This document shows positions 1 to 10,076 of a DNA stretch of 64,000 nt, one piece after another. The stretch covers positions 62,001 to 126,000 of the forward strand of contig NZ_QGGR01000004.1 in assembly GCF_003148685.1 (NCBI RefSeq). Direction: 5' to 3'. The DNA comes from Actinoplanes xinjiangensis. GTDB lineage: Bacteria; Actinomycetota; Actinomycetes; Mycobacteriales; Micromonosporaceae. The notes under the pieces are model-generated. The model made no database searches. It was not told where the DNA came from and saw nothing but the letters and a program-made list of their open reading frames with translations. Made by a program: the position numbers and the translations under genes. Position 1 is the stretch's first letter; the number at the start of each line of letters is the position of its first letter.

Positions 1-1
1 G

Positions 2-781
2 ATCCTGCGGCTCGAGCTCGATCTGGTCGAGACCGCCTTCGGCGTGGAAGCACCGATCACCGTCGACACCGCGGTCCTCTGCACCCAGTGCTCCGGTGCC
101 GGCACCGCGCCCGGCACCCACCTGTCGACCTGTGAGGTCTGCTCCGGTCGCGGCGAGGTCCAGTCGGTGCAGCGCACCTTCCTCGGCCAGGTCGTCTCGT
201 CCCGGCCCTGCCAGAACTGTCAGGGTCACGGCACGGTCATCCCGAACCCGTGCCCGACCTGCGCCGGTGACGGCCGGATAAGGACACGCCGCTCGCTCAC
301 CGTCAAGATCCCGGCGGGCGTCGAGGACGGCATGCGGATCCGCCTGGCCCAGCAGGGCGAGGTCGGCCCCGGTGGTGGCACCGCCGGCGACCTGTATGTG
401 GAGATCCACGAGCGGCCGCACGACGTCTACTCCCGCAAGGGCGACGACCTGCACTGCCGGGTCACCCTGCCGATGACGGCGGCGGCCCTCGGCACCCGGA
501 TGACCATCAAGACCCTCGACGGCGAAGAGAACATCGAGGTCAAACCGGGCACCCAGCCGGCCAGTACGCTGCGCATCCGGGGCAAGGGCGTCCCGCACCT
601 GCGCGGTCAGGGCCGCGGTGAGCTCTTCGTGCATCTCGACGTCAAGACGCCGACCAAGCTCACCGCCGACCAGGAGCGGATGCTCCGCGACTTCGCGAAG
701 ACCCGCGGCGAGGACGTCGCCGAGCTGAGCAAGCAGGGCGGCTTCTTCAGCCGGATGCGAGACGCCTTCAACGGCCACTAG
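2..781 (+). CDS. dnaJ: Chaperone DnaJ, C-terminal part (5' truncated by window edge)
   Basis: Hsp40 co-chaperone that stimulates DnaK ATPase and binds unfolded clients in the cytoplasm. The reading frame is open to the left edge, so the J domain lies outside the window. Visible are four zinc-finger repeats of the CxxCxGxG type (CTQCSGAG, CEVCSGRG, CQNCQGHG, CPTCAGDG) followed by the two beta-sandwich client-binding domains. In actinomycetes a second dnaJ usually follows hrcA and precedes rsmE; the next gene here is rsmE, so this is most likely the hrcA-linked copy. The GTG at 44 is only an internal codon, not the true start. Family identity is certain; the paralogue assignment rests on context. 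Confidence 0.96.
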   Translation: MLRLELDLVETAFGVEAPITVDTAVLCTQCSGAGTAPGTHLSTCEVCSGRGEVQSVQRTFLGQVVSSRPCQNCQGHGTVIPNPCPTCAGDGRIRTRRSLTVKIPAGVEDGMRIRLAQQGEVGPGGGTAGDLYVEIHERPHDVYSRKGDDLHCRVTLPMTAAALGTRMTIKTLDGEENIEVKPGTQPASTLRIRGKGVPHLRGQGRGELFVHLDVKTPTKLTADQERMLRDFAKTRGEDVAELSKQGGFFSRMRDAFNGH

Positions 782-793
782 GGGTACGTGTGA

Positions 794-828
794 AGCCGCC
801 CCCTCGCCCGTCCAGGCAGGGGGCGGCT
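794..828. terminator. Hairpin after dnaJ
   Basis: Perfect 11-bp inverted repeat (AGCCGCCCCCT at 794-804 pairs with 818-828) with a 13-nt loop, 13 bases after the dnaJ stop. No T-run follows, as is common in high-GC actinomycetes. Probable intrinsic terminator separating dnaJ from rsmE. Confidence 0.6.
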
Positions 829-902
829 CCGCGTCCCGGCCCAGCGGCTCGTCTGCAGCGGGGCCGGTGAGCCGGCGGGTGGCGTTCGGTAGCGTTCCGG
901 GC

Positions 903-1637
903 ATGTCCGCGCCGCTGTTCCTGGTCGAGAGCCTGCCCACCGGATCGTCGTTCACGCTCGACGGGCCGGAGGGACATCATGCCGCCACCGTGCAGCGGCT
1001 GCGTGCCGGTGAGTCGCTGATCCTCGCCGACGGGCGTGGCGGCACCGCCCGCGCCGAGGTGACCGCGGTCGGGCGGGGCAGCGTCGACCTGACGATCCTC
1101 AGCGTCGCGGAGGAGCCGGCCGCCGATCCCCGTCTCGTCGTGGTGCAGGGCATCGCCAAGGGCGACCGGGGCGAGTTGGCCGTGCAGGCGATGACCGAGG
1201 TCGGCGTGGACGAGATCGTGCCGTGGGCGGCGTCGCGGTCGGTGGCCCAGTGGCGTGGTGACCGTGGGTTCAAGGCCCGCGACAAGTGGTCGGCGACCGC
1301 ACGGGAGGCCGCCAAGCAGGCCCGGCGGTCGTGGCTGCCGGTCGTCGGCGGCGACCCGGACTGCTCGACCAGGCAGGTCGCGGACCGGCTGGCGGCTGCC
1401 GCGGCGGCGTTCGTGCTGCACGAGGAGGCCACCGAGCGGCTGACCGCGGCCGAGTTGCCGGCGTCCGGGGACGTGGTGCTGGTGGTCGGGCCGGAGGGCG
1501 GCATCAGCGATGCCGAATCGGAGGTGTTCCGTGGGGCCGGCGCGATCCCGGTGCGCCTCGGGCACGCGGTGCTGCGCACCTCGACCGCCGGCGTCGCGGC
1601 CCTCGCCGTCCTCGCCGCCCGTCTCGGCCGCTGGTGA
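903..1637 (+). CDS. rsmE: 16S rRNA (uracil-1498-N3)-methyltransferase RsmE
   Basis: SPOUT-class enzyme that methylates N3 of U1498 of 16S rRNA using SAM. The N-terminal PUA-like domain begins MSAPLFLVESL and includes GPEGHHAATVQRLR. The C-terminal knotted domain contains the SAM-binding loop VGPEGGISDAE and the trailing LGHAVLRTSTA motif typical of RsmE. The ATG at 903 is preferred over the in-frame upstream start at 867 because homology starts here; the product is 244 residues, normal for the family. It follows dnaJ, as in many actinomycetes. Confidence 0.96.
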   Translation: MSAPLFLVESLPTGSSFTLDGPEGHHAATVQRLRAGESLILADGRGGTARAEVTAVGRGSVDLTILSVAEEPAADPRLVVVQGIAKGDRGELAVQAMTEVGVDEIVPWAASRSVAQWRGDRGFKARDKWSATAREAAKQARRSWLPVVGGDPDCSTRQVADRLAAAAAAFVLHEEATERLTAAELPASGDVVLVVGPEGGISDAESEVFRGAGAIPVRLGHAVLRTSTAGVAALAVLAARLGRW

Positions 1638-1641
1638 GTTT

Positions 1642-1697
1642 CGGCTGGCTCTCACCGCTGCCTCCGGCGCGCTGAGACAGCGGTGGGAGCCAGCCGG
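1642..1697. repeat. Dispersed palindrome, copy 1 (likely bidirectional terminator)
   Basis: Inverted repeat with 19-bp arms (1642-1660 and 1679-1697) differing at one position, arm core CGGCTGGCTCTCACCGCTG. It sits between the convergent genes rsmE and the methyltransferase, right after the rsmE stop. The same arm sequence recurs at 22562, 27194 and 37085, so it is a repeat family and not just one terminator. A second hairpin (GCCCCGGCC, loop AATA) follows at 1705-1726. Confidence 0.75.
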
Positions 1698-1725
1698 GGG
1701 TTGGGCCCCGGCCAATAGGCCGGGG

Positions 1726-1848
1726 CTCGGCTTGAGGAGCGCGGCTGGGGCTCGGTTTGGGGAGTGCGGGCGGAGTTCGGCTTGAGGAGTGCGGGCGGGG
1801 TCCGGCTTGGGGAGTGCGGGCGGGGCCGGGTTGAGGAGTGCGGCGGGG
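1726..1848. repeat. Five tandem 25-bp imperfect repeats
   Basis: Units start at 1726, 1751, 1776, 1801 and 1826 (the last is 23 bp), each of the form CGGCTTGAGGAGTGCGGGCG with small changes. The array ends exactly at the stop codon of the minus-strand methyltransferase gene. No ORF in the array looks coding. It is a minisatellite; function unknown. Confidence 0.8.
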
Positions 1849-2634
1849 TCAGGTGGGGCGGCGGGCCAGGGCGACGAAGGTGTGGACGGCGAAGTCGATC
1901 GTGCTGCCGTGAGCTTCGATGGCGGCGATGGTGTCGTCGATCACGGTCTCCCGGCGGGTGTCGTCGAGCATTCGGTACAGGGAGATCGAGTGCAGGTGGG
2001 CGCGGTACTCGGCGGGGCTGTAGGAGCGGAACCCGCGGTAGCGCAGCGTGCGCAGGTCGGTGAACAGCTCCTCGATACCGGCCAGGTCCGGCCACTCCTC
2101 GGCGAACGGGCGCGGGCGGTCGGGCACGTCGTCGACGTGCAGGGAGTGTGGTGACTGCTCACCGGTCAGGCCGTGCCGGGCGTCCACCGCGGCCAGGGCG
2201 GTGTACAGGTCACGGTCGGGGAGCAGGAAGACGTTCCAGAACGGGGCGAGCAGGCCCCCCGGGGTGAGAGCGGCGAGGGCCAGCGCGTTGCGGCGGGTGC
2301 GGTCGACCCAGTGCCAGGCCTGGCCACTGATCAGCAGGCGGTAGCCACGGTCGGGCGCCCACGCCTCGAACGTGGACTCGATCACCGGGACGCCCGGGAC
2401 CGAACGGCGCAGCACGGCCGCCATCCGTGGGTCCGGCTCCAGGCACGTCAGGTCGACGTCGTGGGCGGCGAACAGCGCCGTCGCCTTGCCGGTGCCGGCG
2501 CCCACCTCCAGGACCGGCCCGGCTCCGGACAGCTCCAGCAGGTCGGTGACCAGCTCGGCCGGGTAGCCGGGACGGACCCGGTGGTACTGCTCGGCCAGCT
2601 CCCCGAAGACCTGCCCACGTTCGCGAGTCGTCAT
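1849..2634 (-). CDS. Class I SAM-dependent methyltransferase
   Basis: Predicted small-molecule methyltransferase of the Methyltransf_11/25 type, 261 residues. Motif I reads LEVGAGTGKAT near residue 43, followed by an acidic strand end CLEPDPRMA (motif II) and the segment YRLLISGQAWHWVD (motif III-like); GQAWHWVD is typical of a common actinobacterial subfamily of unknown substrate. The ATG at 2634 is chosen over the TTG at 2643 as a better start. It is convergent with rsmE and followed by the 25-bp repeat array. The substrate cannot be read from the sequence. Confidence 0.85.
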   Translation of the reverse strand: MTTRERGQVFGELAEQYHRVRPGYPAELVTDLLELSGAGPVLEVGAGTGKATALFAAHDVDLTCLEPDPRMAAVLRRSVPGVPVIESTFEAWAPDRGYRLLISGQAWHWVDRTRRNALALAALTPGGLLAPFWNVFLLPDRDLYTALAAVDARHGLTGEQSPHSLHVDDVPDRPRPFAEEWPDLAGIEELFTDLRTLRYRGFRSYSPAEYRAHLHSISLYRMLDDTRRETVIDDTIAAIEAHGSTIDFAVHTFVALARRPT

Positions 2635-2685
2635 GGATGCCAACCTAGACGGGGCGGGACTCTCCGGTCCCGCCCCGAACGGCGG

Positions 2686-5109
2686 TCAGATCGTGATCTC
2701 GACGGAGCGGCGCGGGTCGTCGAGGGCGTGCGCGGCGATCACCGTGTAGGTGCCGGGGATCGTCTGCCAGCCGTCGTTCCACACCTGGAAGGCACGCTCG
2801 GGAATCGGGATGGTCACGGTGACGGACTCCCCGGGTTCGGCGTCCACCGTCCCGAAGCCGGCCAGCCAGCGTTCCGGCCGCTCCACCGGCGCCACCGGCG
2901 GTACGGCGCCCGGAGCCGGTGACCCGAGGTCCGACGGCAGGTGGTCGGCGCCGGGTGACAGGTAGACCTGCACGACCTCACGTCCCGCGCGCCAGCCGGT
3001 GTTCGTGACGGTCACCCGGACCTCGGATCCGGAGTGGGCCAGATGGTCGTACGACCAGTCGGTGTATCCGAGACCGTGACCGAAAGCGAACAGTGGCTCG
3101 GCCGCCTGCCGCAACCACCCGCGGTAGCCGATGAAGATGTCCTCGTCGTAACCGAGCGTGCCGTCCGAGGGACGGACCTCGAGAACCGGGCAGTCCTTCT
3201 CACTGCGCGGCCAGGTGGTCGGCAGCCGGCCACCCGGCTCCGCGACGCCGAGCAGCACATCGGCCAGCGCGGCGCCCGCCTCCTGGCCCGGGAACCAGGT
3301 GAGCAGCACCGCCGCCACCTCGTCCGACCAGGGCAGCAGCACCGGCGACCCGGCGTTGACCACGACGATCGTCCGCGGGTTCGCCGCCGCGACCCGGGCC
3401 ACCAGCTCGTCCTGCCGGCCGGGCAGGGCCAGCGACGTACGGTCGAAGCCCTCGGACTCGACCTGCTCGGTGGTGCCCACCACGACCACCGCCACATCCG
3501 ACCGGGCGGCCAGCTCGACCGCCTCGGCGATCAGCCCGTCGTCGTCCGGACCGGGGGCGCGGTGACCCAGCGTGGTGGAGACCGAGTGTGCCGCGCCCGC
3601 CTCGAAGGTCTGCCGGAGCAGCACCGGGACCGGCACACCGGCTTCCAGCGTGACCGGGAAGCGCTGCTCCCGCGGGTGCAGCAGCAGGTCGGCGCGGCCG
3701 GTGCCGGGCGGGTGCAGCGAGCCCTCGTAGAGCTTCTCTCCACCGACGATCAGCTCGAACGCACCGAACCCGGAGACCGCGAGGACGTGCTCGCCACCGG
3801 TCTCGGGGGTGATTTCGGTGCGCAGCTCCAGGGTGGTGATCCCGGCCACGTCGAGCCCGGCGGGCGGGTCGCCGATCCAGCGGATCGTCGCCGTCTCGAC
3901 CGGGACCTCGTGATCCAGGACGACGAACCGGAACGGGGCCCAGTCCGGACCCTGCGCGGCCGGCAGGAACGGGCGCGGGTCGGCGCCGACCGCGTACGCC
4001 ACGTCGACGCCGGGCAGGTCGTGGCGCAGGCCGTCGAGCGGCGAGATCACGTGCCGGGGGGTGACCTGGGCACTGCCGCCGCCGAGCACCCGGGCGTCGG
4101 TGGCCAGCGCGCCGATCACCGCGACCCGGGTCAGGTCGGCCGGGTCCAGCGGGAGGGCGGAGTCGACGTTGCGGGCCAGGACGAACGAGCCCACGGCCAC
4201 GTCGTGCGCCACGTCGTCGCCGTCCTCGTCGAGGGGTACCGCCGGCAGGCCGTCCTCCTCCAGAGCGCCGGTCCGGGCGGCGAGGAGCAGCACCCGGCGT
4301 ACCTTGTCGTCGATGACGTCCTCCGGGACCGCGCCGGACCGGACCGCCTCGACCAGCGCCGGGCCCCACGGGTTGTCCATCGCCGGCATGGCGATGTCGA
4401 GGCCGCCGAGCGCGGACGCCACCGTGTCGCGGGCCGCCCGCCAGTCGGAGACGACCACCCCGTCGAAGCCCCACTCACGCTTGAGGATCTCGTCCTGGAT
4501 ACGCCCGTTCGCGGCCATCGGCGCCCCGTTGACCCCGTTGTACGCGCTCATCACGCCCCACCCGCCGGCCGCGGCGACCCGCTCGAACGGGGCCAGGTAC
4601 AGCTCGCGCAGCGCCCGTTCCGGGATCCGTACGTCCACGGTCATCCGCTCGGTCTCGAAGTCGTTGCCGACCAGGTGTTTCACCGTGGTGCCGACGTGGT
4701 GCTCCTGGACCCCCTCGACGAAGCCGACGGCGATCTCACCGGTCAGCAGCGGGTCCTCGGAATAGCACTCGAAGTGCCGGCCGCCCAGCGGGGTGCGGTG
4801 CAGGTTGACGGTCGGGCCGAGCAGCAGGTGCACGCCCTTGCGCCGGGACTCCTGGCCGAGCAGCCGGCCGGCCCGGCGGGCCAGGGCCACGTCCCAGGTC
4901 GCGGCGAGCGCGGTGGGGCTGGGCAGCGCGACCGACGGGTCGTCGGGGGTGTACCCGGTGCCGCGGACGCCGACCGGGCCGTCCGACATGACCAGCGAGC
5001 GCAGGCCGATCCGGGGGATCGCCGGCAGCGACCAGAAGTCCTGTCCGGTCAGCAGGGAGACCTTCTCCTCCAGGGTGAGTTGGCGGAGTAGGCCGTCGAG
5101 GTCGGGCAT
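2686..5109 (-). CDS. GH3 beta-glucosidase with PA14 insert
   Basis: Cytoplasmic exo-glycosidase (beta-glucosidase/xylosidase type), 807 residues, no signal peptide. Domains in order: GH3 TIM barrel (MSDGPVGVRG near 50, KHLVGNDFE near 150, nucleophile Asp222 in VVSDW), the alpha/beta domain up to about 365 and again 500-650, a PA14 insert about 385-500, and a C-terminal fibronectin-III-like domain. This PA14-inserted layout is that of the Kluyveromyces BglI group of oligosaccharide beta-glucosidases. The ATG at 5109 begins MPDLDGLLRQ, the usual GH3 N-terminus; the longer frame to 5160 has no homology. It stands alone between a methyltransferase and divergent HIT genes. Confidence 0.92.
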   Translation of the reverse strand: MPDLDGLLRQLTLEEKVSLLTGQDFWSLPAIPRIGLRSLVMSDGPVGVRGTGYTPDDPSVALPSPTALAATWDVALARRAGRLLGQESRRKGVHLLLGPTVNLHRTPLGGRHFECYSEDPLLTGEIAVGFVEGVQEHHVGTTVKHLVGNDFETERMTVDVRIPERALRELYLAPFERVAAAGGWGVMSAYNGVNGAPMAANGRIQDEILKREWGFDGVVVSDWRAARDTVASALGGLDIAMPAMDNPWGPALVEAVRSGAVPEDVIDDKVRRVLLLAARTGALEEDGLPAVPLDEDGDDVAHDVAVGSFVLARNVDSALPLDPADLTRVAVIGALATDARVLGGGSAQVTPRHVISPLDGLRHDLPGVDVAYAVGADPRPFLPAAQGPDWAPFRFVVLDHEVPVETATIRWIGDPPAGLDVAGITTLELRTEITPETGGEHVLAVSGFGAFELIVGGEKLYEGSLHPPGTGRADLLLHPREQRFPVTLEAGVPVPVLLRQTFEAGAAHSVSTTLGHRAPGPDDDGLIAEAVELAARSDVAVVVVGTTEQVESEGFDRTSLALPGRQDELVARVAAANPRTIVVVNAGSPVLLPWSDEVAAVLLTWFPGQEAGAALADVLLGVAEPGGRLPTTWPRSEKDCPVLEVRPSDGTLGYDEDIFIGYRGWLRQAAEPLFAFGHGLGYTDWSYDHLAHSGSEVRVTVTNTGWRAGREVVQVYLSPGADHLPSDLGSPAPGAVPPVAPVERPERWLAGFGTVDAEPGESVTVTIPIPERAFQVWNDGWQTIPGTYTVIAAHALDDPRRSVEITI

Positions 5110-5183
5110 GAGAGCGCTCCCAGTGGTGTGTCGGAGGGTCCGACGACCATCTAAGCCCACCCCGGGACCATAAGATCCGTCAG

Positions 5184-5531
5184 GTGGAAAACTCCTGCCT
5201 GTTCTGCCGGATCGTGGCCGGCGAGATCCCCGCGACCATCGTGCACCGCACCGCGTCCACGGTCGCCTTCCGGGACATCGACCCCAAAGCGCCCACCCAC
5301 GTCCTGGTGATCCCGGTCACCCACCACGCGAACGTGATCGAACTCGCCGCCGATCCGGCCGCGGCCGCCGACGTGCTGGCCGCCGCCGCGAAGGTCGCCG
5401 AGCTCGAGGGCCTGGACGAGGGCTTCCGGGTCATCTTCAACACCGGCGCGCACGGCGGCCAGGAGGTCTTCCACGTCCACGCGCACGTCGTCGGCGGCGC
5501 GCCGCTCGGCCCGATGCTGGCCCGGCAGTGA
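5184..5531 (+). CDS. HIT-family nucleotide hydrolase (Hint-like)
   Basis: Histidine-triad protein of 115 residues, likely a purine nucleoside phosphoramidase of the HinT type. The N-terminus has the CLFC pair and KAPTHVLVIP, and the active site HVHAHV gives His97, His99 and His101. GTG start at 5184 with a weak Shine-Dalgarno. The stop overlaps the start of the next gene by 4 bp (GTGA), so the two are probably co-translated. Divergent from the GH3 gene. Family certain; physiological substrate unknown. Confidence 0.94.
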   Translation: MENSCLFCRIVAGEIPATIVHRTASTVAFRDIDPKAPTHVLVIPVTHHANVIELAADPAAAADVLAAAAKVAELEGLDEGFRVIFNTGAHGGQEVFHVHAHVVGGAPLGPMLARQ

Positions 5532-6910
5532 GCACACCCACCGCACGGTACGAACGGGCCGCCCGCCGGGCGCAGGCCGACGGCCGGATCCCGGCGCTCT
5601 CGGTCGCGCTGCACCGTGCCGACCGGGAGCCGTGGGTCTTCACCGTCGGCGACTCCGGCAACCCGGAGCACCCGCTCGGGCCGGACACCCGGTTCCGGAT
5701 CGGCTCGGTCACCAAGACCCTCACCGCGGTGCTGGTCATGCAGGCCCGCGACGACGGTCTGCTCGACCTCGACCGGCCGGTCGCCGACCACCTCGACATA
5801 CCGGCGCACGGGGACGCCACGATCCGGCGGCTGCTGTCGCACACCGCCGGTTTCCAGCGTGAGCCGTACGGCGACGTCTGGGACAGCCTGCTCGCCCCGG
5901 ACGCCGGACGGATGCTCGCCGAACTGGACCGCGCCGAGCGGGTGCTGCCCAACGCCCGCCGCTTCCACTACTCCAACCTCGGCCTCGCCGTCCTCGGTCA
6001 GCTCGTCGCGAAACTGCGTGGCGGCACCTGGGCGGAGATCGTCGAGGAGCGGATCCTCGCCCCGCTCGGCCTGGCCGCCACCACGGTCGCCCGGCCCGAC
6101 CGGGCCGCAATCGGATACCTGGTCGACGCGTACTCCGACGCCGCCCGGCCGGAACCCCCGGTCGACGTGGCCGGCCTCGCGCCCGCGGCCCAGATCTGGA
6201 GTACCGCCGGTGACATGGCGCGGTGGGCGGCGTTCCTGGCCGGCCCGGAGATCGTCGACCCGGCCGGGCGGGTGCTCGCCGCCACCACGCTCGACGAGAT
6301 GCGCTGGCCGCTGACCACCACCGACGAGAACCTGTGGGCGCTCGGTTTCGGTCTCGGGCTGATGTTGGCCCCGGAGGGCAGACGGGTCATGCACGTCGGC
6401 CACGACGGGGCGATGCCGGGCTTCCTGGCCGGCGTGTACGGGCGTCGCGGCGGCGACGGCAACCCCGGTGCGCTCGGCTGCGCGGTGCTCGGCTCGTCCG
6501 GGACCGCCGGGCAGGTCAACGACCTGGTGCACGAACTGTTGCGCCTCACGGTCGAGTGGGACCCGGCGGAGATCCGGCCGTGGCGCCCGGCCCCGCCCGC
6601 GCCGGCCGCCTACCGCCCGGTGCTGGGGCGCTGGTGGAGCGAGGGGATGGAGTTCGTCTTCTCCTGGCACGACGGGCAGTTGCAGGCGCGCCTGGCCGAG
6701 GCGCCGGCGAGCCGCCCGCCGGCGATCTTCGAGCCGCTGCCGGACGAGGTGGACGTGCTGCGGACGGTCTCCGGGCGGGAGGCCGGCGAACTGTTGCGGC
6801 TGACCCGCGACGACCGCGGCGGGTTGGTTCGGATGCACTGGGCGACATACCGGTTCACCAGGGCGCAGGAGGCCTTCGACGGGGGCCGGGCGTCGGACGG
6901 GCCCGAGTAG
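5528..6910 (+). CDS. Serine hydrolase, beta-lactamase/class C family
   Basis: 460-residue protein of the AmpC/esterase/D-Ala-D-Ala carboxypeptidase superfamily. Visible catalytic residues: the SxxK motif Ser60-Val-Thr-Lys63 in GSVTKTLTAV and the YxN motif Tyr148-Ser-Asn150 in HYSNLGL; the third motif is probably HVGHDG near 290. The residues after about 345 form a C-terminal beta-rich extension common in this group. No signal peptide is evident, so it is likely a cytoplasmic esterase or peptidase, not a secreted lactamase. It starts inside the stop codon of the HIT gene (GTGA). Specificity is not assignable. Confidence 0.88.
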   Translation: MSTPTARYERAARRAQADGRIPALSVALHRADREPWVFTVGDSGNPEHPLGPDTRFRIGSVTKTLTAVLVMQARDDGLLDLDRPVADHLDIPAHGDATIRRLLSHTAGFQREPYGDVWDSLLAPDAGRMLAELDRAERVLPNARRFHYSNLGLAVLGQLVAKLRGGTWAEIVEERILAPLGLAATTVARPDRAAIGYLVDAYSDAARPEPPVDVAGLAPAAQIWSTAGDMARWAAFLAGPEIVDPAGRVLAATTLDEMRWPLTTTDENLWALGFGLGLMLAPEGRRVMHVGHDGAMPGFLAGVYGRRGGDGNPGALGCAVLGSSGTAGQVNDLVHELLRLTVEWDPAEIRPWRPAPPAPAAYRPVLGRWWSEGMEFVFSWHDGQLQARLAEAPASRPPAIFEPLPDEVDVLRTVSGREAGELLRLTRDDRGGLVRMHWATYRFTRAQEAFDGGRASDGPE

Positions 6911-6951
6911 CTCTTGCCCGGGCCGTCTCGGACGGCCGGCAATTCCGGATT

Positions 6952-7019
6952 GCGGGCCGTCTCGGACAGCGGGCCGTCTCGGAGGGCGGGCCGTCTTGGG
7001 CGGCGGGGCGCCTCGAACA
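6952..7019. repeat. Four tandem 17-bp repeats
   Basis: Units GCGGGCCGTCTCGGACA, with variants, begin at 6952, 6969, 6986 and 7003. The array lies in the 197-bp gap between the serine hydrolase and phoH and may carry the phoH promoter; no clear -35/-10 pair is visible inside it. Confidence 0.75.
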
Positions 7020-7107
7020 GCGGACCGGCGATAATGGCATCGGCGTGCGGGCGGGCGAGCGGATAGGATGGCACGATCCTTGAGCGAGCCGCCCGACCCG
7101 GACGGCG

Positions 7108-8229
<1,122 letters not shown>

Positions 8230-8253
8230 TACGCAAGGGGTAATCGCACCACT

Positions 8254-8724
8254 ATGTCCATCGAGATCGCCAACGAGTCGGGAGTCGAGGTCGACACCGA
8301 CGCGATTCTCGCGGTTGCCCGGCACGCCCTCGACGAGATGGGGGTCAACCCGCTCGCCGAGTTGTCGATCCTGCTCGTCGACATCGATTACATGGCCGAG
8401 CTGAACCATCGGTGGATGGGCAGTGACGGCCCGACCGATGTGCTCGCGTTCCCGATGGACGAGGGCAGCGTCGACCACGGCCCGGGCGAGTCCGGGGCCG
8501 GTGAGCCGGCGCTGCTCGGCGACATCGTGCTGTCGCCGGAGGTGGCCGCCAAGCAGGCGACCGTCGCCGGTCACGCCGCCGCCGACGAGCTGCACCTGCT
8601 CACCGTGCACGGCGCGCTGCACCTGCTCGGCTACGACCATGCCGAGCCGGAGGAGGAGCGGGAGATGTTCGCTCTACAGAACAAGCTTCTGCACAGCTGG
8701 CGTGCCGGACGCAAAGCCGGCTGA
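8254..8724 (+). CDS. ybeY: Endoribonuclease/rRNA maturation factor YbeY
   Basis: Metal-dependent endoribonuclease needed for 16S rRNA 3' processing and ribosome quality control. The signature [11 protein letters not shown] gives zinc ligands His119, His123 and His129. The segment [10 protein letters not shown] is also diagnostic. 156 residues, normal length with a short Gly/Glu-rich insert about 70-84. It lies between phoH and the CBS-domain gene, with 2 bp to the latter; this order is widely conserved. Confidence 0.97.
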   Translation: MSIEIANESGVEVDTDAILAVARHALDEMGVNPLAELSILLVDIDYMAELNHRWMGSDGPTDVLAFPMDEGSVDHGPGESGAGEPALLGDIVLSPEVAAKQATVAGHAAADELHLLTVHGALHLLGYDHAEPEEEREMFALQNKLLHSWRAGRKAG

Positions 8725-8726
8725 TC

Positions 8727-10076
8727 ATGGACCCCGCCTCGGTCGGCCTCCCGGATCTGCAACTGATCATCCTCGCGGTCCTGCTGGTGCTGCTCGCCGG
8801 CCTGGCCTCGATGACGGATGCCGCGCTGGCGACCGTCTCCCACGCCCGGGCCACCGAACTGGACCGGGAGGGGAAACGGGGTGCCGCCGCGCTGGCCGCG
8901 GTCGCCTCCGACGTGGTGCGCTACGTCAACCTGCTGCTCCTGCTGCGGCTGCTCTGCGAGCTGACCGCCACCACGCTGGTGGCGCTGGTGGCGGTCGACA
9001 CGTGGGGCGTCGGATGGCAGGCCGCCCTGGTGTCGGCGGGCGCGATGACGCTGGTCAGCTTCGTCGTGGTGGGGGTGGCCCCGCGGACCCTGGGGCGCCA
9101 GCACGCGTACGCGGTGGGCCGCGCGACCGCCCCGCTGGTGCGCTGGCTGGGCAAGGTCCTCAACCCGCTGGCCAAGCTGCTGATCCTGATCGGTAACGCG
9201 GTCACCCCGGGCAAGGGGTTCCCGGAGGGCCCGTTCGGTAGCCAGGTGGAACTGCGTGAGCTGGTCGACCTGGCCGAGCAGCGGGGCGTGGTGGAGCACG
9301 GCGAACGCGAGATGATCCACTCGGTGTTCACTCTCGGTGACACGATCGCCCGCGAGGTGATGGTGCCGCGCACCGAGATGGTGTGGATCGAGGCGCCGAA
9401 GACCCTGCAGCAGGCGCTCTACCTCTTCCTGCGGTCCGGGTTCTCCCGGATCCCGGTGATCGGCGAGAGCGTCGACGACGTGCTGGGGGTGCTCTACCTC
9501 AAGGACGTGATCCGGCGCACGCAGAACGGCGACCCGGCCGCCACCGGGCAGGCCGTGGCCGACGCGATGCGCCCGGCGAACTTCGTGCCCGAGTCGAAAC
9601 CGGTCGACGACCTGCTCTCCGAGATGCAGGCCGCCCGCAATCACCTGGTCATCGTGGTCGACGAGTACGGTGGCACCGCCGGCCTGGTCACCATCGAGGA
9701 CATCCTCGAGGAGATCGTCGGCGAGATCACCGACGAGTACGACGTCGAACGCCCGCCCATCGAGCACCTCGACGACGGGGCCGTCCGGGTCGCCGCGCGC
9801 CTCCCGATCGAGGACCTCGGCGACGTGTTCGGTGTCGAGCTGCCCGCCGAAGAGGTCGAGACGGTCAGTGGCCTGCTCGCGCAGACCCTGGGCCGAGTGC
9901 CGATCCCCGGTGCGAAAGCCGAGGTCAGGGGCCTGCACCTGACCGCCGAGGGCACCACCGGCCGACGGAACCGGATCGACTCGGTGCTGGTGCGCCGGAT
10001 CGGCCCGGAGCCGGGGGCCGAGCAGGACGATGAGAACGTTGCCGAGAACGAGGAAAGACAACCTGCCGATGCCTGA
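8727..10076 (+). CDS. Hemolysin-like membrane protein with CBS pair (CNNM/CorC-HlyC type)
   Basis: 449-residue inner-membrane protein of the CNNM/DUF21 family, probably involved in divalent cation (Mg2+ or Co2+) efflux or sensing. The N-terminal DUF21 region has three hydrophobic segments (about 10-30, 65-90, 98-120). A CBS pair follows (MVPRTEMVWI near 210; VVDEYGGTAGLVTIEDI near 310) and then a CorC_HlyC domain (about 345-435). The pair ybeY-CBS protein is a common actinobacterial neighbourhood. Its 3' end overlaps the next start by 8 bp. Confidence 0.92.
   Translation: MDPASVGLPDLQLIILAVLLVLLAGLASMTDAALATVSHARATELDREGKRGAAALAAVASDVVRYVNLLLLLRLLCELTATTLVALVAVDTWGVGWQAALVSAGAMTLVSFVVVGVAPRTLGRQHAYAVGRATAPLVRWLGKVLNPLAKLLILIGNAVTPGKGFPEGPFGSQVELRELVDLAEQRGVVEHGEREMIHSVFTLGDTIAREVMVPRTEMVWIEAPKTLQQALYLFLRSGFSRIPVIGESVDDVLGVLYLKDVIRRTQNGDPAATGQAVADAMRPANFVPESKPVDDLLSEMQAARNHLVIVVDEYGGTAGLVTIEDILEEIVGEITDEYDVERPPIEHLDDGAVRVAARLPIEDLGDVFGVELPAEEVETVSGLLAQTLGRVPIPGAKAEVRGLHLTAEGTTGRRNRIDSVLVRRIGPEPGAEQDDENVAENEERQPADA

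Noticed and set aside
3034..5091. 685-codon frame antisense to the GH3 gene
   Set aside because: Low-complexity Arg/Gly/Val product typical of antisense frames in GC-rich coding DNA.
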